Shown here: positions 1 through 6,092 of the stretch, in pieces
How positions within the stretch are numbered: the first letter of the stretch is position 1
Layout: each line of letters begins with the position of its first letter
NCBI GenBank assembly: GCA_040756085.1
Contig: JBFMAE010000437.1
Span: 1 to 11,033, forward strand
Reading direction: 5' to 3'
Length of the DNA stretch: 11,033 nt
Origin: JBFMAE01 sp040756085
Lineage (GTDB): Bacteria > Desulfobacterota > BSN033 > UBA1163
The notes under the pieces: generated by a model
The model's input: the letters and a program-made list of their open reading frames with translations, nothing else
Told to the model about the DNA's origin: nothing
Database searches by the model: none
Made by a program: the position numbers and the translations under genes

Positions 1-1907
1 TTATGGGTCTCAATGGTCTCAAAAGTTTCTTTCTGGTTCAGATAGAGATCGGGATCGGAAAGCTTCTGATTCAGTTGATCCAATATTTCCGTGGCCTCAT
101 GCAAAGATTTTTCTACCTCATGGAATCTCTTTTCAAGGCTGGAGAGTTGCCTACGAAATTGATCCATCTCCTGAGCCCTCTTCCTCCTCTCTTCCTTTAT
201 CGTGTGAGTGGATCTCTTTTTGGGCGATTCATGCCGCCGGTCCAGAAGGGCCTCTGGCCCAGAGGGAACCGCCCCTACATCTTTTTTTGATTCCTCCAAT
301 CGGATCTGCTGCTTTTTATAGAGATAGTAGTCATAATTTCCAGGGAAGACATGAGGGATTCCATGATCGATTTCGATCACTTTATTCACGATCTCGTTGA
401 TCAGATGGCGGTCGTGGGTGATCAGACAGATTGTCCCCTGAAACTGTTTGAGGGCCATCTCCAGTACATTTCGGGAAGGGATATCGAGGTGGTTGGTGGG
501 TTCGTCTAAGAGAATGAAGTTAGCAGGTTTGAGGAGCATCTTTGTTAGGACCAACCGGCTCTTCTCGCCGCCGCTCAATACAGAGACCTTCTTTTCAATC
601 TCATCTCCGATGAAGAGAAAGGTGCCCAGAAGGGTGCGGAGCTCTGTCTGGCTTTCATCGGTAGCAATGGAGAGAAGTTCTTCGAAAACAGTGTTTTCAG
701 GCCGAAGGATGTCGAACTGGTGCTGGGCAAAGTAGGCACGGGACACATCTTTTCCTAAAACAACCTCACCTTCTTCAAAGTCGAGAACTCCGGCTAAGAT
801 TTTAAGAAGGGTCGATTTGCCCGCTCCATTGGGACCTACCAGGGCCACTTTATCTCCCCGGAAGAGGGTGAGATCGATTCCCTGATAGACCACTGTTTCA
901 CCATAACGCTTGTGAAGATTTTTCACCTCCGCCACCCTTTGACCGCTCCGTTTGGGGACAGGGAAGCGAAATCGAATCTCTCTCTTTTTCTCTTTGGGGA
1001 GTTCAATGCGGTCCATTTTTTCGAGCATCTTGATGCGGCTCTGAACCTGGCTTGATTTAGTGTTTTTAGCCTGGAATCGTTCGATAAACCTCTCGGTCTG
1101 CTGAATCTTTTTCTGCTGAGTCTTGTAAGTGGATTCGAGGATTTGCCTCCGGGCTTCTTTCTCCTCCAGGTAGTGGTCGTAATCGCCATAATAGAGATCA
1201 ATCTTCTGGGCCTCAATCTCTGCGATCCGATCGACGAGATGGTTGAGAAAGACCCGATCGTGAGAAACGATGACCATGGCACCCGGATAATTGACCAAAA
1301 AATTCTCCAGCCAGATGAGGGAGTCCAGGTCTAAATAGTTAGTCGGTTCATCCAATAGGAGGAGGTCAGGAGACTGGAGAAGAATTTTTGCAAGGGCAAT
1401 TCGCATGAGCCAGCCTCCGCTCAGTTCATCCGTGGGCCGGCTGAAATCGCCTTCTTTAAATCCTAATCCTTGAAGGATTTGCTTGGCTTCAGCCTCCAGT
1501 CCATATCCTCCGAGGATGGTATAACGTTCCTGCAGTTTTCCATACTCCTTCGCCAACCTCTCCTGTTCTTTCGGATCCTGCATGGATGAAAGCTCTTCCT
1601 CCAGAATCTTCATCTTGTCCTGAAGGGAGGTGATCCCGGAAAGACTTTTTAAAACCTCATCCAGGACAATATTCCCTGTAAAAGTGATGACCTCCTGGGG
1701 GAGATAGCCAATCTTTACACCTCTGGCAATACGGATCTCTCCATCATCGATCGATTCCTCTCCCAAAATCGTTCTGAAGAGGGTCGTCTTCCCGGAACCA
1801 TTGGGGCCGACGAGGCCCATCCGGTCCCTCACCCCGATATGAAGGGAACAGTCCTTGAAGAGGACCTTGCTTCCAAACTGCTTCTGAACTTGACTGAGAG
1901 TGATCAT
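1..1907 (-). CDS. ABC-F family ATPase (ribosome-associated, Uup/YheS-like), 3' end cut by window edge
   Basis: Soluble protein with two ABC ATPase domains and no membrane segments. Known ABC-F proteins bind the ribosomal E site and rescue or regulate translation; some protect against antibiotics. I translated the frame from ATG at 1907 to the window edge: about 635 codons, no stop. ABC1 has Walker A GPNGSGKT (34-41), signature LSGGW (162-166), Walker B DLLLLDEP (181-188) and switch SHD (215-217). A charged linker with many Lys/Glu/Gln follows (about 235-300), matching the P-site tRNA interaction motif. ABC2 has Walker A GPNGAGKS (358-365), signature LSGGE (about 445), LLDEPTNHLD (about 470) and THD (about 495). 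A Lys/Glu-rich C-terminal coiled coil (about 555 onward) is still open at position 1. The start is set by the canonical N-terminus; no clear Shine-Dalgarno is visible. Which ABC-F subgroup it belongs to cannot be settled here. Confidence 0.95.
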   Translation of the reverse strand, partial: MITLSQVQKQFGSKVLFKDCSLHIGVRDRMGLVGPNGSGKTTLFRTILGEESIDDGEIRIARGVKIGYLPQEVITFTGNIVLDEVLKSLSGITSLQDKMKILEEELSSMQDPKEQERLAKEYGKLQERYTILGGYGLEAEAKQILQGLGFKEGDFSRPTDELSGGWLMRIALAKILLQSPDLLLLDEPTNYLDLDSLIWLENFLVNYPGAMVIVSHDRVFLNHLVDRIAEIEAQKIDLYYGDYDHYLEEKEARRQILESTYKTQQKKIQQTERFIERFQAKNTKSSQVQSRIKMLEKMDRIELPKEKKREIRFRFPVPKRSGQRVAEVKNLHKRYGETVVYQGIDLTLFRGDKVALVGPNGAGKSTLLKILAGVLDFEEGEVVLGKDVSRAYFAQHQFDILRPENTVFEELLSIATDESQTELRTLLGTFLFIGDEIEKKVSVLSGGEKSRLVLTKMLLKPANFILLDEPTNHLDIPSRNVLEMALKQFQGTICLITHDRHLINEIVNKVIEIDHGIPHVFPGNYDYYLYKKQQIRLEESKKDVGAVPSGPEALLDRRHESPKKRSTHTIKEERRKRAQEMDQFRRQLSSLEKRFHEVEKSLHEATEILDQLNQKLSDPDLYLNQKETFETIETH

Positions 1908-1922
1908 CGGCAATTAAATTAC

Positions 1923-1994
1923 AAAAAAGGTTAAGGTTGAGGGTAAGGTTGAGGTTTCAATAAACCCCTAACCCTTAGCCTTGACCTAAACCTT
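1923..1994 (-). terminator. Imperfect hairpin with T-tract between fxsA and the ABC-F gene
   Basis: Two arms of about 31-33 nt (1927-1957 and 1962-1994) are imperfect reverse complements. They are built from degenerate AAGGTTNAGG-like units. On the minus strand the hairpin is followed by a run of six T (1923-1928), so it resembles an intrinsic terminator for fxsA. On the plus strand it also runs into T-rich DNA. It lies only 16 nt before the ABC-F start, so the ABC-F gene would need read-through or its own promoter. Similar AAGGTTNAGG arrays are common intergenic repeats, so it may be a repeat rather than a dedicated terminator. Confidence 0.45.
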
Positions 1995-2015
1995 ATTTTT
2001 AAATTTGACATTTTT

Positions 2016-2423
2016 TTAATTTCTGGGATGATGGTCGATATGGATATGAACCTGATCCTTCTGGATTTTATAGTTGATCCATTTCATCAGAAGCCTTTTT
2101 ATCAAGACACGAGTCCATGGAATGAGAAGGAATAATCCAAAGGCGTCGGTGAGGACTCCCGGGGTGAGAAGGAAGATTCCTCCGACGAGGATCATGACGC
2201 CATCCATTAAATTGGCCGTGGGCATCCTCCCTTCTGCCATCTCCAGTTGCATCTTTCTCAACACCGAGAGACCCTGGGATTTAGCCAGTACAGCCCCGAC
2301 CATACCGGTTACAATCGTTAACCCGATCACCTCAAGTGTACCAATGACTTTACCAATCTCTATGAGAAGAAGGAGTTCCACCAATGGAATGATTATAAAA
2401 AGGAAAAGTAGTCTTCCTAACAT
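2016..2423 (-). CDS. fxsA: FxsA family membrane protein
   Basis: Small inner-membrane protein of 135 residues. In E. coli, FxsA overproduction relieves exclusion of phage T7 by the F plasmid; its normal role is unknown. The family pattern is clear: a hydrophobic N-terminus ending in PLVELLLLIEIG (13-24), a second hydrophobic stretch (26-48), AKSQGL (47-52) and the hallmark LTPGVLTD (86-93) followed by LFLLIP. The tail is His-rich (HIHIDHH, 126-132). The open frame extends to 2573, but I chose ATG at 2423. It matches where family members begin, it has GGAG 9 nt upstream, and a good promoter (2455-2483) lies inside the longer version. It shares strand with the ABC-F gene 108 nt downstream, with a terminator-like hairpin between them. 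Confidence 0.9.
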   Translation of the reverse strand: MLGRLLFLFIIIPLVELLLLIEIGKVIGTLEVIGLTIVTGMVGAVLAKSQGLSVLRKMQLEMAEGRMPTANLMDGVMILVGGIFLLTPGVLTDAFGLFLLIPWTRVLIKRLLMKWINYKIQKDQVHIHIDHHPRN

Positions 2424-2454
2424 AAGGAAAGTCTCCAATAAAGAGATACTGAAT

Positions 2455-2483
2455 ACTGTAATTGGGTTATGAATAGGTGTCAA
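2455..2483 (-). promoter_or_regulatory. Sigma70-type promoter for fxsA
   Basis: On the minus strand, TTGACA (2478-2483) is separated by 17 nt from TACAGT (2455-2460). This predicts transcription from about 2448 and a leader of roughly 25 nt before the chosen fxsA start. The -35 box touches one arm of a 13-bp inverted repeat (2483-2495 with 2578-2590). Confidence 0.5.
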
Positions 2484-2590
2484 CCCTGTGAAGTATAAGA
2501 TAACGGATGAGGCCCAAAGGCTTAATATATACACTGAAGGCTTCAGCAATTGGTTATGAACGGCAAACCACAAGACTTACTTCACAGGGT
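2483..2590. repeat. 13-bp perfect inverted repeat flanking the fxsA upstream region
   Basis: ACCCTGTGAAGTA (2483-2495) is exactly reverse-complemented at 2578-2590, with 82 nt between. The right arm also begins a CACAGGGT unit (2583-2601) that recurs in imperfect direct orientation at 2754-2776 (CACAGGGT, then AACCC, then CGTGG). The arrangement looks like remnants of a small palindromic element near the fxsA promoter. No transposase is present. Confidence 0.45.
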
Positions 2591-2623
2591 CAACCCCGTG
2601 GTCTAAAAAATAATTCGAGGTAA

Positions 2624-2708
2624 TTCATCATGCCCAGAGGGCACCCACGAATGATGAAAATGATTACTGCGAACGAATTTCACGAATAAAACCTATTCGT
2701 GTCATTCG
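2624..2708. repeat. Two intergenic hairpins in the fxsA-fmdB gap
   Basis: The gap between the fxsA start and the fmdB stop (2424-2807) holds no gene I can support. It does hold two hairpins. TTCATCAT (2624-2631) pairs with ATGATGAA (2651-2658) around an inner GCCC/GGGC stem. A 15-nt arm at 2674-2688 pairs with 2694-2708 (13 of 15 positions) over a 5-nt loop. The second contains the ATTCGTG words that recur at 2696-2701 and 2714-2720, a familiar style of intergenic filler. Confidence 0.5.
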
Positions 2709-2807
2709 CTGTCATTCGTGCTATTCTTTTTTATTTTCTGAGCAATTCACAGACACAGGGTATAACCCTCGTGGGGAAGAAAATGGAATGTCGTAGATTC
2801 GAAGGCC

Positions 2808-3152
2808 CTAGGAATCATATTTATCGAAATTATATCCTGCCTTCTTGTAATCCTCCAGAGCACGGGTCTTCAGATCCTCTCTCTTTGTCTTTTCTGCCTC
2901 CTTATCCGCCAGTTCTGCGGCATGGCTCCATTTCCCCTCCTTTTCGTACTCCTTGATCTTCCGATCCGTTTCTGTGACGGGGCTTCCTTTAATGACCACG
3001 GCAGGTGCGAAGAGAACCCGGGCAACAGGATGTTTACAGTGAGGACAGTGAGTCAATGCGGATTCGGTCATCCTCTGGATGACCTCAAAACCCGACCTGC
3101 AGCGGTCGCAGTTTTTTTCTGGATTAATAGCCCTGTATTCGTAGGTAGGCAT
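2808..3152 (-). CDS. FmdB family zinc ribbon protein
   Basis: A 114-residue small protein. The N-terminal MPTYEYR is diagnostic of the FmdB/CxxC_CxxC_SSSS zinc ribbon family, often annotated as putative regulatory proteins. Two Cys pairs (C15/C18 and C36/C39, CDRC and CPHC) would bind one zinc ion. The first pair sits later than usual because of a short AINPEKN insertion. VVIKGS (52-57) corresponds to the conserved F-KGSGFY segment. The rest is a charged, probably helical tail rich in Lys and Glu. No Shine-Dalgarno is obvious, but the start is fixed by the family N-terminus. The stop is TAG. Its cellular role is not known; a regulatory function is only suggested by family naming. A promoter at 3231-3261 appears to drive it alone. 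Confidence 0.88.
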   Translation of the reverse strand: MPTYEYRAINPEKNCDRCRSGFEVIQRMTESALTHCPHCKHPVARVLFAPAVVIKGSPVTETDRKIKEYEKEGKWSHAAELADKEAEKTKREDLKTRALEDYKKAGYNFDKYDS

Positions 3153-3208
3153 ATTTCTATAAATGCTATGCGCAGAGCGCCCACCTGCAGAAGCCTTGCG
3201 GAGGGCAG

Positions 3209-3222
3209 GCTAAGCGCTTAGC
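3209..3222. repeat. 14-bp perfect palindrome in the fmdB leader
   Basis: GCTAAGCGCTTAGC is a perfect dyad. It lies just after the predicted -10 box of the fmdB promoter, beside the expected transcription start. This is a position where a repressor could act. However, the adjoining stretch 3176-3208 (an imperfect GCCCACC/GGAGGGC hairpin) resembles common dispersed repeats, so it may simply be part of one. Confidence 0.4.
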
Positions 3223-3230
3223 GTATAAAT

Positions 3231-3261
3231 ATTATATGAGTATTTCTCTTCAAATTGTCAA
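3231..3261 (-). promoter_or_regulatory. Sigma70-type promoter for the fmdB-like gene
   Basis: On the minus strand a consensus TTGACA (3256-3261) and a consensus TATAAT (3231-3236) are separated by 19 nt. The spacer is longer than the ideal 17, but both hexamers are perfect. The predicted start is near 3224, giving a leader of about 70 nt. Confidence 0.55.
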
Positions 3262-3307
3262 GAGGGGAAAGCCCTGTGTTATAAAAACAATGTCAAATGT
3301 CAAAGCT

Positions 3308-3499
3308 CCTGCCTGCCGGTAGGCAGGGATGTCGGAGAAAATCTTATAGCGGAAACCTCAGCTTGTCCCTTGAATGCAGAATGCCCCGAATATTGAGAAG
3401 ACTGTGCTGTGATGGAGGAGGTTACCTATGCCAACCATCATTTTAGATCAATCCACTTGATAATATTTTCGGAGATATCCCTGCCTACCGGCAGGCAGG
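3308..3499. repeat. BIME-like inverted pair of palindromic repeats
   Basis: A 23-nt sequence at 3308-3330, containing CCTGCC and GGCAGG half-sites and so itself palindromic, is exactly reverse-complemented at 3477-3499. Similarity continues inward: GAAAAT and TTAT words at 3337-3346 match the reverse complement of the stretch around 3461-3471. A further 10-bp dyad, GCAGGCCTGC, abuts the right copy (3495-3504). The whole looks like a pair of REP-type elements around about 145 nt. The gap 3153-3728 holds no gene I can support; its other contents are the fmdB promoter and leader and the promoter of the cytochrome gene. Confidence 0.7.
3428..3460 (+). other. Ten-codon ORF with a strong ribosome-binding site inside the repeat pair
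   Basis: GGAGGAG (3414-3420) lies 7 nt before an ATG that opens MPTIILDQST and then stops at TGA (3458-3460). The signal for initiation is excellent but the product is only 10 residues. It may be the 5' remnant of a gene interrupted by the surrounding repeat, a leader peptide, or chance. I do not recognise it. Confidence 0.2.
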
Positions 3500-3562
3500 C
3501 CTGCTTGATTGCCGGCATTCTCCCACGCTTCAGTGAGGCATTACGAGTTCTCTAAAATATTA

Positions 3563-3591
3563 TTGACTTCAATTTTCGATTGTGTTAAAAA
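3563..3591 (+). promoter_or_regulatory. Promoter for the CbcL-like cytochrome gene
   Basis: TTGACT (3563-3568), a 17-nt spacer and TAAAAA (3586-3591), the last preceded by a TG at the extended -10 position. The start would fall near 3598, leaving an AT-rich leader of about 130 nt. The promoter of the 18-heme gene (8726-8754) has the same design. Confidence 0.4.
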
Positions 3592-3728
3592 AATCACATT
3601 CTTTCCTCGTTTAAAATCTTAAAAAATTGAAATTTTCTTTTAAATCTATGAATTAACCTTCATCTCCGCCCTCCACTTCGAAGGATAGAGAATGAGGGAG
3701 AGAATATTTTTTAAAATTTGGGGGAGCT

Positions 3729-5702
3729 ATGGAATTGAACATTAAAAGACCAATCCTTATTCTTCTTACCATCTCTCTCGCCTTCTTTTTCGTTCTTGGA
3801 TCACTTTGGGCCGCGAAACCCACCCCTGGGAAAGAGAGTCCCAAATCCGCAGTGGTGACCAAACCTTCTGAACCAGGACAAAAGGGAGAGAAGTTCATCA
3901 TCAGAGGCAGGGAATATTGCTATGAATGTATCGACAACTCCGAATGTCTCGGTTGCCATGGTGATAAGATCAATGAGAGGAAGTTTGCCCAATCCGTTCA
4001 TGGAGCCAACTCCTGCAATAGTTGTCACTGGGATATCACAGACATCAAGGCCCATGAGAAAGCAAAAGGCGCAAGAATTCATGCCGAACCCGTCACCTGT
4101 CATCGATGCCATAAGAAGGAGGGGGCGGAACATTATGCGAGCGCCCATTTCATCAATGACATTCAATGTAAAGACTGCCATAAAGACATTCACGAGATGA
4201 CCCCATGGAAAGGGGATAAAGTCAGGGTCATCCAGAAATGCACAATCTGTCATGCGGATGATGGATACTCTGAAAGCGTCCATGGCAAATCCGTTCTCGC
4301 AGGGAACCCGGATTCCGCCGCTTGCGACGACTGTCATGGTCTCCATAAGGTTCCCATATTAAAGGGAGAAGAACCCAAGGTGTTGCAATTTCGGAAAGAG
4401 TTCCATACCGAGGTTTGCCAGAAATGTCATGCTAACAAAGAGATGATGGAGAGAAACAGGGTTTTTCTCATCGCCACTCAGACCTATTATGAAAGTTATC
4501 ATGGAAAGGTTGAGCATTTGGGCTACCCGAAATTGGTAGCGGGTTGTGCGGACTGTCATGGTTTTCACAGTATTCTGCCGAGGGATGACCCCAAATCTCT
4601 TATCTCTGATGCGCGTCTGATAGAGACCTGTGGAAAATGCCACTCCAGAGCCAATGCCAACTTCGTTCAGTGGATCGCCCATGCAACCCATACCGACCCA
4701 GAGAGAGAGCCGGTGCTCTACGGAACCTTTGTGGTGATGACAGGCTTGCTCCTTTCGGTCTTCGGGGTATTCTGGCTCCATACCTTTCTCTGGTGGCGAA
4801 AGGATTTCTGGGAGAAGAGGGAGTTGAGAGCCAAGGGAATCTTCTTCCCCCAGCATGTGAGACCGGATGAGGCAGGTCACATCTACCGCCGGTTCAGCGC
4901 CTTCGACATCATACTGCACTTCACCATGATGGTCACTTTCATCGCTCTTGTGCTGACCGGGCTTCCACTGAAATTTTCTCATGCCCCATGGGCCAGTGGA
5001 TTGATGCACTTTCTCGGAGGAGCTCAATTGGCTGGTCTGATCCACCGGATCGCTGCGGCCATCACCTTTGGTTATTTCGGGACGACCCTGCTCTATATCT
5101 TCTACTTCCTTTTCTTCAAAAAGTTGCCTGAGAATCCCAACCCCCTGCAGAGGCTTTTTGGTCCGGATTCACTCTGTCCTCGGTGGAAAGATATTCAGGA
5201 CATTATCGGAATGATTCGCTGGTTCTTTAACAATGGACCGAAACCCCAGTTTGACCGGTGGACCTACTGGGAGAAGTTCGATTTCCTCGCGGTCTTCTGG
5301 GGAATGTTTGCCATCGGTCTTTCGGGACTGATGCTCTGGTTTCCAGAATTCTTCTGCATTTTTCTGCCAGGATGGATCCTCAATATTGCGACGATCGTCC
5401 ACTCCGATGAGGCGCTGCTGGCTTCTGGCTTCATCTTCACGGTCCATTTCTTCAACACCCATTTCCGGCCTTCGAAGTTCCCAATCGACACGGTGATCTT
5501 TACTGGTAGGTTCCCGAAATACGAACTGGTAGAAGAACGGACGGAGCAGTATAAGAGGATGATGGCGGAGAAGACACTGCATACTTACCGAGGGAAATAC
5601 CCCAGTGTCTTTGCAGATCTCTTCTCAACCATTGTTGGGTTTGCCATGCTGGCGGCCGGGCTTCTCTGTATCTTCCTGATCGGATGGGAATTCTTAGGGT
5701 AA
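3729..5702 (+). CDS. CbcL-like inner-membrane cytochrome: nine c-hemes fused to a cytochrome b domain
   Basis: A 657-residue protein. The N-terminal signal/anchor (7-28) exports a periplasmic domain with nine CxxCH motifs beginning at C73, C96, C124, C147, C171, C199, C230, C273 and C301. A b561/HydC-FdnI-type membrane domain follows, with hydrophobic helices near 329-355, 392-414, 436-463, 517-540, 556-578 and 630-654. Helix-associated histidines H397, H439, H558 and H573 are candidates for b-heme ligands. The order and heme number match Geobacter CbcL, an inner-membrane quinol oxidase used in low-potential extracellular electron transfer. By analogy this protein would oxidise menaquinol and pass electrons to periplasmic cytochromes. 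An extra CYEC pair (64-67) precedes the first heme and lacks a His. The ribosome-binding site GGGGGAG ends 2 nt before ATG, closer than usual. It is transcribed alone and converges on the minus-strand operon. The family is secure; the exact electron acceptor is not. Confidence 0.9.
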   Translation: MELNIKRPILILLTISLAFFFVLGSLWAAKPTPGKESPKSAVVTKPSEPGQKGEKFIIRGREYCYECIDNSECLGCHGDKINERKFAQSVHGANSCNSCHWDITDIKAHEKAKGARIHAEPVTCHRCHKKEGAEHYASAHFINDIQCKDCHKDIHEMTPWKGDKVRVIQKCTICHADDGYSESVHGKSVLAGNPDSAACDDCHGLHKVPILKGEEPKVLQFRKEFHTEVCQKCHANKEMMERNRVFLIATQTYYESYHGKVEHLGYPKLVAGCADCHGFHSILPRDDPKSLISDARLIETCGKCHSRANANFVQWIAHATHTDPEREPVLYGTFVVMTGLLLSVFGVFWLHTFLWWRKDFWEKRELRAKGIFFPQHVRPDEAGHIYRRFSAFDIILHFTMMVTFIALVLTGLPLKFSHAPWASGLMHFLGGAQLAGLIHRIAAAITFGYFGTTLLYIFYFLFFKKLPENPNPLQRLFGPDSLCPRWKDIQDIIGMIRWFFNNGPKPQFDRWTYWEKFDFLAVFWGMFAIGLSGLMLWFPEFFCIFLPGWILNIATIVHSDEALLASGFIFTVHFFNTHFRPSKFPIDTVIFTGRFPKYELVEERTEQYKRMMAEKTLHTYRGKYPSVFADLFSTIVGFAMLAAGLLCIFLIGWEFLG

Positions 5703-5750
5703 AGAAAAGGATTCAAGGGGTCAAGCGGTCAAGGGTTCAAGTAAAAATAT

Positions 5751-5946
5751 TTAAACCTAAATTGAGCGATTTTTCTTTATTATTTACATCAAAGATACTG
5801 GATTCCTGCTGGAGTTTATCCCTGTGAAAACAGGGACAGGAATGACGGCTATCACCCAATGAATGAAATGTCATTCCCGTGAAAACGGGAATCCAGAAGG
5901 GTTTATCTATTAAAAATAGTATTAAGAACCGCTCAATTTTGGTTAA
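5751..5946. mobile_element. MITE-like element of about 196 bp with nested inverted repeats
   Basis: Outer imperfect inverted repeats of about 35 nt (5751-5786 and 5913-5946) share the exact core AAATTGAGCG. Inside them is a second inverted pair: a GGATTCC-type arm near 5799-5810 with GGAATGAC at 5839-5846, and TGTCATTCCCG near 5869-5879 followed by CGGGAATCCAG at 5886-5896. The inner words are a familiar dispersed repeat of many Gram-negative genomes. There is no coding potential, so any movement would need a transposase in trans. No convincing target duplication is visible. Confidence 0.5.
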
Positions 5947-5952
5947 AGATAA

Positions 5953-6057
5953 GTAAACCCCGCCCCCGCGTTAAAACGCGGGGTATTGGGATCCCCCCGG
6001 ATTTACAGCATTCATCCTCGTGATAAATCACGGGGCTTTCTGCGGAGCGGGGTAAAC
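5953..6057. repeat. Palindromic repeat with two GC-rich hairpins
   Basis: Ends GTAAACCCCGC (5953-5963) and GCGGGGTAAAC (6047-6057) are near inverted repeats. Between them are a perfect 7-bp hairpin (CCCCGCG 5964-5970, CGCGGGG 5977-5983) and a 9-bp hairpin (6016-6024 with 6027-6035, one wobble). Located between convergent stop codons, the stems could stop transcription from both sides, although no long T-tract follows. No gene is supported in 5703-6092. Confidence 0.55.
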
Positions 6058-6092
6058 ACTTGAACCCTGGAATCCTCGAATCCTTGAACCCT

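Noticed and set aside
448..1334. Plus- and minus-strand open frames inside the ABC-F gene
   Set aside because: They overlap a continuous ABC-F frame whose Walker, signature and switch motifs are all present.
2424..2573. 50-residue N-terminal extension of FxsA
   Set aside because: The extension contains a TTGACA-17-TACAGT promoter and part of an inverted repeat, and family members start at the position matching 2423.
3305..3505. CRISPR array from the repeated CCTGCC-type units
   Set aside because: There are only two copies, in inverted orientation, with no regular spacers and no cas genes.
3801..4346. 181-codon antisense open frame over the heme domain
   Set aside because: Its Met/Thr/Ala-rich composition is produced by reading CxxCH-encoding DNA backwards.
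4359..5045. 228-codon antisense open frame inside the CbcL-like gene
   Set aside because: It is the shadow of a strongly supported cytochrome frame, with no recognisable domain or ribosome-binding site.
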